Shown piece by piece: positions 37,132 to 48,300 of a DNA stretch of 64,000 nucleotides. This DNA is from Cyathus striatus. Its lineage: Eukaryota > Basidiomycota > Agaricomycetes > Agaricales > Nidulariaceae. Under the pieces are notes generated by a model. The model did not search any database. It saw only the letters and a list, made by a program, of their open reading frames with translations, and was not told the origin of the DNA. The translations under genes and the position numbers were made by a program. The stretch covers positions 372,001-436,000 of the forward strand of contig JAOVFP010000014.1 of NCBI GenBank assembly GCA_025738555.1, in the 5' to 3' direction. Within the stretch, counting starts at the first letter, position 1, and each line of letters starts with the position of its first letter.

Positions 37132-38615
37132 CCACCCTGTTTCCGCACGATGAACTTATTTCTTGCTATCTTATTTTTACGCCAAAAATTTACCATCGGG
37201 TTGTATTATACATACGTATTTTTGATTTGTATTTGGTTCCATTTTGCATGTTAATTCGTGGGTCTGGCAGTGTCGCCGTTACTTTAGATTATTCATAATT
37301 GTTTCTTGATGAAATAATGAAGTTCAGCGTTGAGGAAAGGAACGGAGAGAATTTACTTCCAGCTCGGTTAAAAAAGATATCAAGATGTAGTGATAGGCGA
37401 GGCCAAAGCGTGACTGTAGGCGACTGTGGGAGGCTATTTGTTCCTGGAAGAACATACAAACATAAAAAATAATATGTGACGTAAGTCACCGTATTTGGCA
37501 ATGTACCGCGTTACAAACAGAGCTTTCACAATGCACATGCTTGGCACATGCTATCAACTTGCTACGAACAGCTTTCATCTAGGAACCTGGAACTGATAGG
37601 TCGTGCATTTGTTGTCTAGATTTAAAGTAAGTTCAGAATCATCTGATAAGTACTATCGGCAATCAGTAGTTCGGGTTGATCAGCACTTCGTGTTGTTGTA
37701 TTTATGATCGTTGGTGGATATATTTTTCATAATAAAAAGTAATATTCAAGTGCAATACTACTACTAGATAACAGGGGTAAAATTTTGAGGTCAGAAGAGC
37801 ACGAAAATGTAGACAAAATTTGCCCAACACGAACTACTGATCAACCCGAACTACTGATTGACGATAGTACGCCCTCGACGAAGCACCTTAGAAACCAAAA
37901 CGAATTTGATTATCGAACATCAAATCTAGACTAAGTATCACGCAATTTATTACTTAGACCGAGAACACGTGTGACTCAGTGAGTCCACCATCTGATTCGA
38001 GCCCCAGGTTCTATTGCTGGAATATCTCTATCCCGTAGCTCCCATGCATTATGTCGCGGAGATTGGAAAAGGGCTATACCAACCGATAAACATGCAGGGG
38101 ATTCCTACAGCTCCACACAGCAATGAGAGTGTATTGAAGGCGCAGACCATATTCCACATGGTGAGCTTGGATTAGGACTATTCCAGAGTAACGAGTCATT
38201 ATTATTCAACATAAGCTGTAGATTGATACGAAAGAACTTCCATTATCATTAACAGGAAGACGAAGTTCTTCGAGCAACAGCAATTGTTTGAGCCTCGCAG
38301 ATAGCCTAGAGCCCAGAGAACTCTGGCCCACAAAAGTAGTAGCACTCCGCAGCACGGAAGCTCATCCTCCGATGGAAAGGAACCTGGAACTTCAGGGGTA
38401 TAGAGGTAGGCGGATTCAAGCAAATAATGATATCTTTTTCGACTACTCACTGATTCTTCTTGGACATTTAGTCAGCAGTGTAGACTCAGGTAAGGACTTA
38501 ATTCCAGAGAAAGACAAGAATCAAAGGTGATGTGGTGATGGGAACATTATGGTTCTACAATTCATCTTTACTACAGGTAATTATCCACTACTAGCTTAAC
38601 TACTAATCCTAGTCA
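37132..38615. other. Intergenic region between Zn2Cys6 gene and F-box copy C
   Basis: About 1.5 kb with no gene. The first 260 bases (to about 37392) recur at 62640-62905 next to F-box copy D. A 219-bp MITE lies at 37651-37869. The stretch from about 38450 to 38615 resembles the 3' flanks of the other F-box copies. Confidence 0.6.
37651..37869. mobile_element. MITE with TA target duplication
   Basis: A 219-bp element with near-perfect terminal inverted repeats of about 30 bases: left TACTATCGGCAATCAGTAGT, continuing TCGGGTTGATCAG; right arm its reverse complement with one or two changes. It is bounded by TA dinucleotides, as for Tc1/mariner-type insertion. It has no coding capacity. The ends are related to those of the 2.0-kb element at 43305-45314 (TACTATCATCAATCAG), so both belong to one family. 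Confidence 0.85.
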
Positions 38616-39897
38616 TCAGTCAAGAACAGACCGTATAAGGCCCCTGTCAAATGTCATAGGTAGAAATGCCTTGATGTGTCTCATCTTCAGCATTGGCGGC
38701 CACATCCTCACCCGTGTCCCCTGTGCGAGAAATCTAGCATCCGCTAGGGTAAAACGCACTTCCCGCAGCTTTGGAAATAGTGGACCTGTTAGCAGCACGT
38801 CTAAGTCATCAGGCTGCGTGAAGGACCGAGTCAAATACGGTCTGGTATTAGGTCTGTATTCAATTATAATTTCTTCTACTTCATTCTTTTTGCATGCTCT
38901 TGAGAGAATTTCTCTGGAAAACTCGAGTGGTGAGTCGTCCCAATGAAAATCTGCAAAAAATTTGATTGTACGAAGATGAATAAGACCGCTTAGTATATTG
39001 AGCTTCAACAAATGATTTTCTGGAAAACGGGTATTAATAGTCAATATACCACTCATAGTATTGAGAGGATGTGATCTCACTTTCCAAGTCAGGTACGTAT
39101 GGAAGTTCGAGCGTAGTCAGTGTTTTCTTGTGTTTAGTTATCAAGTTGGGAGCTATTATATCCATGACGTCCATGGCGGTGGCATCGGAAGAACAGATCG
39201 GAATCATTAACTTCTCCAAGTTGCAAAAAGGTGGTACCAGCTCATCGAATAGAGGTATCATATCCTCAATATCTCGAATTTCACGTAGGGTAAAACTTTT
39301 AAGGAAGCGACCATGTGGCTTGGTAAGTAGCTGTTGTGACACTGTCATTGTTTCGTCGTCAGGATGGTGACTTCGGAAACTAACACGGCCTGAAATAGTC
39401 ACGGAAGGTATGCGAACGAAATATTTTGCCAAAACGATTGGCATGTCACGGATTTCACAGAGTTCGAGTCGTTCGAGAGAAGGCAGCAAGAAAATGGAAA
39501 CCAATGCTTGTTTCAAATCTGTTGTGGACTTCGGCCAACTGACATAACAATCAAATGTAAAAGTAGTGATATTTGAAAACATGCCGAGCATGGTGGGGAA
39601 CCCAGGGTGATTAAAAATTTCACAAGAACTAGAGCCAATGTACTTGAATTCACGGACGTATATTGAGAACTCTGGAGATGAGAAGAACGCGTCACGAAGG
39701 CGAGTATATTGGTCAAATGTTCTCCTATGGCTATATCCATAACCCAAAGTGATTGAATGGAAAAGACGGCGACGCGATGCTCGTGAGATGTCACGACAAA
39801 CTAAAGCGCATGCTTTAAGAGACCGAAAGTCCTGATGATCAATTTCGTTGACGATAGCTTCAACAATTTCAGGAGGGATATTAAATCGGGTTGCCAT
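38616..39897 (-). CDS. F-box protein, paralogue C
   Basis: Third member of the F-box family in this window and the one with the cleanest gene structure. Exons 39897-39081 and 39019-38616 with a 61-nt intron (donor GTGAGA, acceptor TTTTCCAG) give 406 residues. The start is the ATG before ATRFNIPPEIVEAIVNEID; the open frame extends 20 codons further upstream, but paralogues support this start. The F-box motif continues with SLKACALVCRDISR and RRRLFHSITLGYG. The remainder aligns with copies A and B, including DDETMTVSQQLLTKP and HIKAFLPMTFDRG near the end. Probable SCF substrate adaptor, substrate unknown. Together with the upstream Zn2Cys6 gene it appears to be the parental segment of the relic at 62.6-63.7 kb. 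Confidence 0.8.
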
Positions 39898-40739
39898 AAA
39901 GTCCAGGAAATTTAAGAACTGCAGCAAATTATGAGAGTATATATACGATAGAAACATACCTTTCTCACCTTAGATTTGAAGGTTTGGCAACTAGCCACAG
40001 AAATTTTTAAAATATTTTTAACAGTAGTCTTCTGGGAAGCGAGAAGCAAGGCAACGGGTGGCACATTGAACTGCCATCCCTTATGTGCATTTCATGGCAC
40101 TCTATTAATAGCCTATTACTATTAGTGAACACTAGTTGTTAGGGCTACCGTGTACAAGATTATTTTGAGCGTGGATCACGAGTCCAACACTCTAATATTG
40201 ATTTACCTTCGGCGCTGAAAGAAAGTTTTGAAAGTTTAATTTCTGGCGACAAATCAGCCATTTATTGAAAATTGTCTTGACGGAAAACACCCGCAGCTTG
40301 CTGTTCGGAAAGCTTTGTCAAAGATAGCATAAAAGACGCCAAAGTAAACGAGTAGGTAGAAGTTTATGAAGTAGGATACGGAGAATATTTTGACGTTTTT
40401 TAATATGCATGCAGACGTCGGGCAAGCCGAACAAGAACAAAAATGAAGAATTCCAACAACGTTCAAACCTAAGTATTCCGTGACATTGACGCGCTGCGCG
40501 TACTCGTACTCATTCAGAAACGACGGACTGTGTCCAAGGCTGCTATTTAGAACATTTCCCAGCCAGAGAGGCCTTTAACATAGCAAAAAACCATTTCAAA
40601 GCATCATTAATAGTACAACATACACAAAAATCAAAGGCCAAACCAACCAAACGAGCAAAAAAACACAGAAACCCAAACACACTTAATAACTCACATTCCT
40701 GAATTCCTCAAAAGAAAAGCATCAACCCACCTCCCCCTC

Positions 40740-41464
40740 TCACGCGTCCTGACATCCCGACACTTCTTTACTAAATCTCCAATATTCCTCCAAAGACTCG
40801 TTTACATCAGGCTTCTCAACCTTTGTCTCGATACTCTCCACACGGGAGAAGATATCATCGATATAGCGCGCTACTGTCATTTTCTGCGCCATATCCACAG
40901 AAGATAAAGTCGTTGACGATACAGAGAGTACTTGAAGAGGATGTATGTTGCTCATGTTCGTCCCAGTTAAAGAGTCTTCCAAAGTGTTCAAAATGGTATC
41001 GTTGATGGATATGGGAATCTGGAGCATCTCCAGAACCAGGCAGCTCTCCGTGATGGTTTATAGGATATCGAATTCGACAGGCGAGGTACATTTTTTCAAA
41101 AGGAAGACTGAAACTCTTCATCTCCTTAAACCACGGCACCAAAGTACGCAGCATATCCTGCCAATCCATCACAACTTTCCAATTCTCCGCCTGCTGATGG
41201 TGTAGGCGTTTGAGTGTTGTTTTAGACCTGGGAGAAGTTGGAAGATTGGAAGAGGGGGAGGAGAGATGTGAGGGTGTGCCATTTAGTTGTCAAGTCGTCT
41301 GGAGTAGAATGTCGGATTACGGTGTTGGTAGCTATAGCAGTCATTATTTCAGGGTTTAGTGTTGTTGAAGTTCTGTATGATGGTTCTCTGTTCATCCTGA
41401 CAACCAGTCGAATGAATGTACAACGTACCTCAACATGAACCTCGTCCATAATATCACTGTCCAA
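40740..41464 (-). pseudogene. Possible broken gene of unknown function
   Basis: Three minus-strand frames run in series: 41464-41225, about 41190-41045 (in the frame read from 41172), and about 41080-40740. The first two can be joined by an intron ending at CATCAGCAG near 41188. The second and third overlap, and moving between them needs a one-base frame change near 41045, with no GT..AG intron to supply it. The peptide of the last piece (ITESCLVLEMLQIPIS, then ARYIDDIFSRVESIETKVEK) looks like real helical protein. No family recognised. It may be a frameshifted gene or an assembly error. Confidence 0.3.
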
Positions 41465-42026
41465 CCCATCTAAGCTTAGGTTGTGATAGACGCCAGCTGC
41501 GTTTGCATTTGGAGTTTTGCATAAGTCGTCGAAACCTTAGGCGCCCAGAGGAAAATTGTGGGCAGGAATACACGCTAAATATTAGAATAAGGGCAGCAGG
41601 ATATACTGAAGCTGTGCTATGCTCGAGGAGAGTCGGGTTTTATACTGAGGGTTGAGATTAGTGACGAATTTTCGGGTAACGTTGGAAAGAAGTATATAAT
41701 GGTTCGTACTGCACCTTTGAATATACCTCGCGAGCCAACGAGATCCCTACAAAGTAGTGTTAAATAATACATGCATTGGTATAAATACAAAATATAGTTT
41801 TCAAGCAGCAACTGTACGACTCTAATCCAATGTAATGAGAACATGTCAGCAGAGCGAAACGTGAAGGATAACAAAGTGATAGCAAAAACATTCAGGGAAT
41901 ATGTAACAAAAAAGATTGAACGCGATGAGAGCAAGAGTGATGAAAGATGAGAGGGGTATAAAGCAAAATTTAAGTTTGGTACGCATTGCTGTCTACCAGA
42001 CAGAGTCCAGGTATGAGGTCCGTACT

Positions 42027-42940
42027 CTAGCTGACGGACCATACATCCGAATCATCTTCAGTGGCTACGGTGCCCCCATTACTACCAAACTGCTCATTAG
42101 CTGCATTCAGTGAGCCTTGCAAAGCACGCAATGAATTCCAAATATCCGAGCTGTGGCTCTGTTGGAAGAACTGAAGCATTCGTGCAAGGTGTGATGCCTG
42201 CACAAAGATACCGCTGGCAGCAGCATTGGGATACAAGATGGTAGTGAACATGTTCCCAAGAGTGCGCAGGTCGTGCATATCTGTGGTGCGTTCAGTAAAC
42301 ACCAATGAGGTAAACGAGAAAGATCACCTTGCTCTTGGCCTGCGACAGCAAAGTTTTGCACCTTCACACTCCCATCGGCCGGGTTTATGAGGACGTAGGA
42401 TGCGAATGTACCACCGAAGGATACATGCTGGGTGTTGAGGAACAGGAATATATCAACCAAATGACTGAAGGATGAGACAGCGAAAACGGAGTTGGTAGCG
42501 AAACTGCGCATGTCAATAAGCTCGGATAGGTTGGGGTGGGGGTAGTAGGGCGTGATGACGAAAGCGAATTGGGGGCGTTGGCTTTCTCCTCCACTTCTAC
42601 AGCAGCTGCAGGAGGAATCCTGATACACTTCACCGAAGTAGTGGTGAAGAACGCTGGCGACTCCTTCGTGCAGCGAAGAGAGTATGTGCATGAGCACGTC
42701 TGGCGGAGGACGGCGCTGACCTGGTGGATTGGGGACTATGATCCTAACGAGATACAGAGCTGAATCTGCAGATGCTGAGGCGATATAGCTGGCTTCATTT
42801 GAGGACGGTTGAGTGGTTGGATGGTGTAGATGAAGCTTGTTGGGGACGGCTGACAAGAAGCTCCAGGCGTGGATGTGGTGGTCGGAAAACTCAGAGAAAG
42901 GAAGTGCAGTGGAATTAGTACAGTCACATGATATTGCCAT
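42027..42940 (-). CDS. Hypothetical protein, 288 residues
   Basis: Exons 42940-42328 and 42280-42027, joined by a 47-nt intron (donor GTGATC, acceptor ACCACAG), keep a single frame of 288 residues. I do not recognise the family. The N-terminal part is rich in His, Ser and Pro, with a hydrophobic VLRII-like strand and an HILSSLHEGVASVLHHYF amphipathic helix. A short CSCCRS cysteine cluster is in the middle. The C-terminal exon contains an NAAASGIFVQASHLARMLQFF-like helix followed by a Gly/Asp-rich tail. No signal peptide or transmembrane helix is obvious. The frame remains open upstream on the same strand to about 43122 in other phases, so a further 5' exon is possible. Confidence 0.5.
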
Positions 42941-43169
42941 ACTGGATTCTTTATGGAAATGAGCAAGAAATATGATCTGTTAGACCGAATTTTGTTGCGA
43001 AAGGTGTGGCTAGAAATTATACGAGTGGCCTCTTCTGACAAGTGTGCAGTAGAGTGTTGAATGGGAGGGGATGGAGGCATTGGACCTTTTCGCGGGGTGA
43101 TATAGAGACTTGATAGAGACACCAGATATTCTTAGATCTTCAGAACCGCTGAGTTTCAAATCTTGGTAT

Positions 43170-43306
43170 AGATCTTCAGATCAGCTGAGTTTTAATTCTG
43201 GAATTGAAACTCAGCTGATCTGAAAATCTAAGAATATCCCATATCCACTGAGTTTCAATCCCAGAATTAAAGCTCAGCTGATCTGAAAATCTAAGAATAT
43301 CCCATA
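43170..43306. repeat. Hairpin plus 63-bp tandem array
   Basis: A palindrome at 43170-43229 has arms AGATCTTCAGATCAGCTGAG and its near-complement CTCAGCTGATCTGAAAATCT around a short spacer. The right arm begins a direct repeat with period 63 (TCAGCTGATCTGAAAATCTA, at 43211 and 43274). The second unit is cut after CCATA by the insertion of the 2.0-kb element. Its missing continuation (TCCACTGAGTTTCAATCCCA) resumes at 45315. Confidence 0.85.
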
Positions 43307-43803
43307 CTATCATCAATCAGATGCTCGGGTTTATCAGATCCATTGAGGTCTCACACTTGTTTCGCCACAGGAAGATAGCTGAGTAGGTTGGGTGGTATGG
43401 GTCAGAAACTGACCCAGGATGCAAATGAGGTGCCACTGGGTGGGCAGGATCTCAGCTTGCAATTTGCTATCTTCCATGGGGCTGTAAGGTATGGCATGTG
43501 GACTTGGTAGGCAACAGGTTGATGGTGGTCTAAATGCTAGTAGAGACTGGCTTATATGCAATTATATGCAAGGTAGCTACAACAAATATGGCATGTGTAC
43601 ATATAAATGGGAGAAGTGGGGGGGGGGAAATTAACTAGAATGGCTATTTGACAGTATGAAAGGTTGATAGGGGAGGAAAATTTTCATGTGCTGAGGTGGT
43701 GGTATGAGACAGAGAGACAAATTTTACTTGCCTCCATTTGCCACCTCAGTGGATGCTGTGACCGGCATGTGCAGCTGTGCTGTGAAGCCAGTAGCTTAGC
43801 TAA

Positions 43804-44634
43804 TACAGTTGAAACTGTTATAACCCATAGGGGTCAGTGGACTATAAATGTTATGAGTTTTTGTGGGTTATGACTTGTTGTGACATACTCATCAATTATG
43901 TAATAATATTTGACACGGTAACATATTATGTAATACAATCTACACAGCTAAGTGATCTTGGTCGGTAACATGCTGTGTGATTCTTCATGGCGTGTTTGAC
44001 GTCCAAATGCCACCAAATCCTCCTCAAGCTTTCATTTGTAGGCATCATTGACATCAGAGACAAACTTTTGAAGGATGAGGGCAGCTGCAAGTGCTTCTTT
44101 CATCCACATTTCCATTATCCCCACCATTTATCTCTAACATTTCCTTTCGAATATCCTCATCACTAATATGGCATAATATGAACTCTTCCTCAACAAATAG
44201 ATTGATCAACTGTTAGATAGTGAGTTGCATGTATAAAGTACACCAATTATGAAAAGATCATCCAGGGCAAAATTGTGCTCATTGCCAGCCTCAAATTCAG
44301 AGTTCAGGATAGGAACAGAGGGAGAAGGGATGAAGGAAGTTGTTTGTGAGGTATTATTCAGCAATGAGTCTGGTAGAATTCTTGTTTTTAACCAGCAGTT
44401 ATGAATTGTTGTTGGCTCAACTTCAATAATGTGTATGAAATGCACTATTTTGTCTATTTTAAGATGTAATTATGGGTTTTTAAACACATGTCAGACTGAT
44501 GAATTATCATGTTTCACAGGATTATGAGTTCTTTGGCCAATTCCCCCACCTACCAATTTGGTGGACAAGAAATCTTATGGGTGTCTGCAGGTTATGGGTA
44601 GTTATGGTCATGAGTTATAACAGTTTCGACTGTA
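43804..44634 (-). mobile_element. Pogo-like deletion derivative, nested
   Basis: Ends are TA-CAGTTGAAACTGTTATAAC on the left and, reverse-complemented on the right, TA-CAGTCGAAACTGTTATAAC. This TIR and TA duplication pattern is typical of pogo/Tigger-type Tc1/mariner elements. At 831 bp it is far too short for a full transposase. A minus-strand frame at 44445-44206 still encodes the characteristic C-terminal piece (EVEPTTIHNCWLKTRIL), and an EEEFILCHISDEDIRKEML-like stretch follows. It sits inside the 2.0-kb TIR element. Confidence 0.75.
44206..44445 (-). pseudogene. Pogo/Fot-type transposase C-terminal remnant
   Basis: A 79-codon minus-strand frame contains IEVEPTTIHNCWLKTRILPDSL. This matches the pattern after the DDE catalytic core of pogo/Fot transposases, in which T-I-x-N-C-W-x-K-T-x-I marks the end of the domain. 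The DDE catalytic residues themselves are gone. It is a remnant with no expected activity. Confidence 0.6.
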
Positions 44635-45354
44635 GCTCATGTTGTCACGAACATGACTGCAGTGTTACTAAATTCAAGCCCCACTGGTCGTGTTTTTTGC
44701 TAACATACCCTAACAATTATGTACTTTGAAGTGGATTCAGCACTACAGCTTCAGTGCTTTAGTGAAAGGTTGTCCATCAACTTCAAGTATGTGTAAATCA
44801 GTAGTATTAGAAAATTTGTAAAATTAAATAACCACACTAATTACTGTATGCATAATTTTCACTTGAGTAATGTATGAAAAGTAGTGAGCAAATTTGAAAG
44901 TGAATGGAGCAAGTTAAAACTATCATCTGTGTTCCCTACTGGCCAAAGCTGTAGCTAGTTAGTAATATAGGTTATACATGTCAAATTCATATAGATATTC
45001 AATGAGGCTTCTTGCTATGCATCACTTTGCACGAACTTTGAATATTTGAATGCTCGAAATAATATGAGCATGAAGACACAATCACCAATTTCAGACTCTG
45101 CTCTGCCATACCTTGGTGAAGTGTGACACCTTCCAAAAACATCAGAACAAATCCTGGGCTTGTATTGTCAAAATAAAGTGATATTTATGTTCTATACTAT
45201 TCACTGTAGGTATGTGCCAAAAGTTGAGAATATTTGAGGTCAGGAAGGTGGAGAAAACTGAGTTAAAAAAAACACAACCTTCTGATAAACCCAAGCATCT
45301 GATTGACGATAGTATCCACTGAGTTTCAATCCCAGAATTAAAGCTACCTCATTA

Positions 45355-48300
45355 CTATAAGGCTTTCCACAACTGTCGAATAGCATATATGTTATGACTT
45401 AAGACAATGAATAAACTCAACGAATCATGAGACTTACGGTATCCAGCCACCCTCCACACTTGACATTCACAGGGCCAAAGTGGCAGTCATCGCGGTAAAC
45501 AGCCATGGTGATTTTAACCTTTGCTTCAGTAGCAATCTGATCTTCTAGGGTGACGATAGTACCACAATGTTTGCTGACCAAGGAGTGAGATAGTTATAAG
45601 AATTTTATTTTTATTTTTTTATTTTAAAGTCAAGTTTATTGTCCACTGGGGCGAGCCCCATGTTGGACTTTACATGTGCTGCAGTGGTCTATATACTAAG
45701 TCTCTCTTCCCCTTCCCACTCTCCCCTCCTCCATTTCCTCGTTGTTCCTGGGTTGGTGTCTTGTCTTTCGAGTACCTGTCTCCATGATGGAGAAGAGCAT
45801 AGTGTAGATCTGAGCTGTCCAATATTGATGTGCAGGTCCTATCATCCAATGTATCTCAGCGTTCGTCCAATGTGCTTGAGTGGAGTTTGGGTCCTGTGCT
45901 GGGTTAGCATGTCCCACAGTATGAGTGTGGGTAAAGGGTGTGGTGTGTGTGCTTTGCTGGCACTCGCTGATGCAGTTTGAGTTCTGTGAGAAGAGGGTTG
46001 CCATATCATTTACTCCCTGATATAGTTGACTACCTCACCTAAGTGTGTCAGAAAACCTGTTTGTAGCCCTCACAAATCGTATCATTGCCTGAATTCCATC
46101 CTCCTCACTCATCAGATATCCAAAATCTCTTGCTTTCTGTCCCAGTGTCCTGCTCATTTTGTGTCTCTCTACCGCGTATTCTGGACATTTGAATAGGAAG
46201 TGGTTCACTGTTTTGCACATTGTAGTGTGAAGCCATTCCCAGCATTTCTCACATTGGCTCGTTTCTGCTCACTTGAATCTGTGTAAGTAGTCCACTAGTG
46301 GGGCATGGCCTGTGCGTAGCTGTATGATGATAGATGCTTGTGGCCGCGATAGTTTGAGTGTTCCAATGAGGCTTCTGAACTTGTGATATGGGAATTCTGC
46401 TCCCAGTTTTTTGAGTCTTATTTTTCGATCTGAGGTTTCGTGTATGTTTCACCATTTTGCCTTGAGTCCTTTCATCATGTTTTGTCTGATTGCTGTTAAG
46501 CTGATTGGGAGGCCACCTTGTCTTCGTAATATAGGTGGAAGGCTGAGTGGTGGGGAGCTTGCTCCTGCAGCCACTTCTTTTGCTTCTTTGTCTGCCACTT
46601 CGTTTCCCAAGACGTTGCTGTGTCCCGAGATCCATCATACTGTGATGCTGCGATTTGTTGTCCTCCTGTTGCGTCGCATGTCCATTGCTCTCGCCTGAGC
46701 CATTCCTTCAAGTATGGCCGTATGCAGGTACTGTGCTGGAGCCAGGTTCCTCTTATCTAGGGCTTGAATTACTGATTTTCCATCTGTTAGAATGGAGCTG
46801 GGGTCCGGGGAGATGGGCAGGTTGCATTTTAGGAGCCAGGCACCCATGATTATTCCCACTGCTTCAGCTTCATATGTCGTGTGTTCGCCTATTGGTCCCA
46901 AGTGGTATCATAGCTGTTCAGTGGGCTCATGATTTCTGTTGAGGTACATTACCACTGAAGTGCCTACAGAGAGGGGTGCTGACAACTATTGTCATGCTTC
47001 ATACTGCAATTGCAGTAAAATTACTTGGGGATATACAACTACAGCATGTGAAGCTACTTCTATAGAGTTGCAGGTGCAACTTCATAGCTAGTTCTACTTT
47101 GTACAATTGCAGTGAGAGCTTCACTATTGCTTCTTTAAACTACAGCTATTACTTCACAATTGGAGTTCACTACTACTTCATCAAATTGCAATAATTGCTT
47201 CACCATTTACATTCTGCTGCTTCTAATGATTGCAATCTGAGTTTCATAACTACTTTATGCACTTGCAGTCTGAGCTTCATAACTGCTTCATTTATTTGCA
47301 TAAGTTACTTCATCAGTGTAGTTTAACTTATCATAGTTGCAGTATGAGCTTCATTACTGCTTCATTTATTTACAGTATTTGCTTCATGATTGTATATCTA
47401 CTTCATGTACTTGCAGTCTCAGCTTCACAGAAGCTTCATTAAATTACAACAATCACTTCACTATTTCTGTTCTACTTCATATGGTTTCAATCAGAGCTTC
47501 ATAACTACTTCATTCATCTGCAGGACTTGCTTCACTATTGTATGTCTACTTCATGTAGTTGTAGTATGAACTTTACAGTAGCTTTATGATACTACAGTAA
47601 TTGCTTCACCATTTCTGTTCTACTTGATCTTATTGCAGTCTTAGCTTCATAACTACTTCATTCAAGTGTAAGAGTTACTTCATCATTGTAATTCCACTTC
47701 ATATCATTGCAGTCTGAGCTTCATCATCTCTTCATTTATTTGCAGTATTTGCTTCACAATTGTACTTCTACCCCATGCCATTGCAGTTTGAACTTCATAG
47801 CTACTTCATTCATATGCAGAAGTTACTTCATTATTTTAGTTTGACTTCACATGATTGCAGTCTGAGCTTCATTGCTGCTTCATCTAACTACAGTATTTGC
47901 TTCATTATTTTAGTTCTACTCCATGTAGTTGCAGTTTAAGCTTTATCATTGCTTCATTTAATTACAGTAATTGCTTCCCAATTGTACTTTCACTTCATTT
48001 GGTTACAGTCTGAGCTTCATTGCTACTTCATCTAACTACAGTATTTACTTCACTATTTTATTCTCACTTCATATGGTTACTGTCTGAGCTTCATTGCTAC
48101 TTCATCTAATTACAGTATTTACTTCATTATTTTATTTTAACTTCATATAGTTACAGTCTGAGCTTCATTGCTGCTTCATCTAATTACAGTAATTGTTTCA
48201 CAATTTTTCTTTCACTTCATTTGGTTGCAGTTAGAGCTTCAATACTATTTCATCTAATTACAGTGATTGCTTCATGAGTTTGGTGACAGCTGACATATGA

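Larger units (their letters stand above)
43305..45314. mobile_element. 2.0-kb TIR element with TA target duplication
   Basis: Terminal inverted repeats of about 34 bases: left TACTATCATCAATCAGATGC, continuing TCGGGTTTATCAGA; right, reverse-complemented, TACTATCGTCAATCAGATGC, continuing TTGGGTTTATCAGA. Both ends abut TA. Removing the element with one TA restores the 63-bp repeat unit seen intact at 43211-43273, so the insertion boundaries are certain. The interior has no transposase that can be assigned to this element and contains another transposon at 43804-44634. Its ends match the MITE at 37651. Confidence 0.85.
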
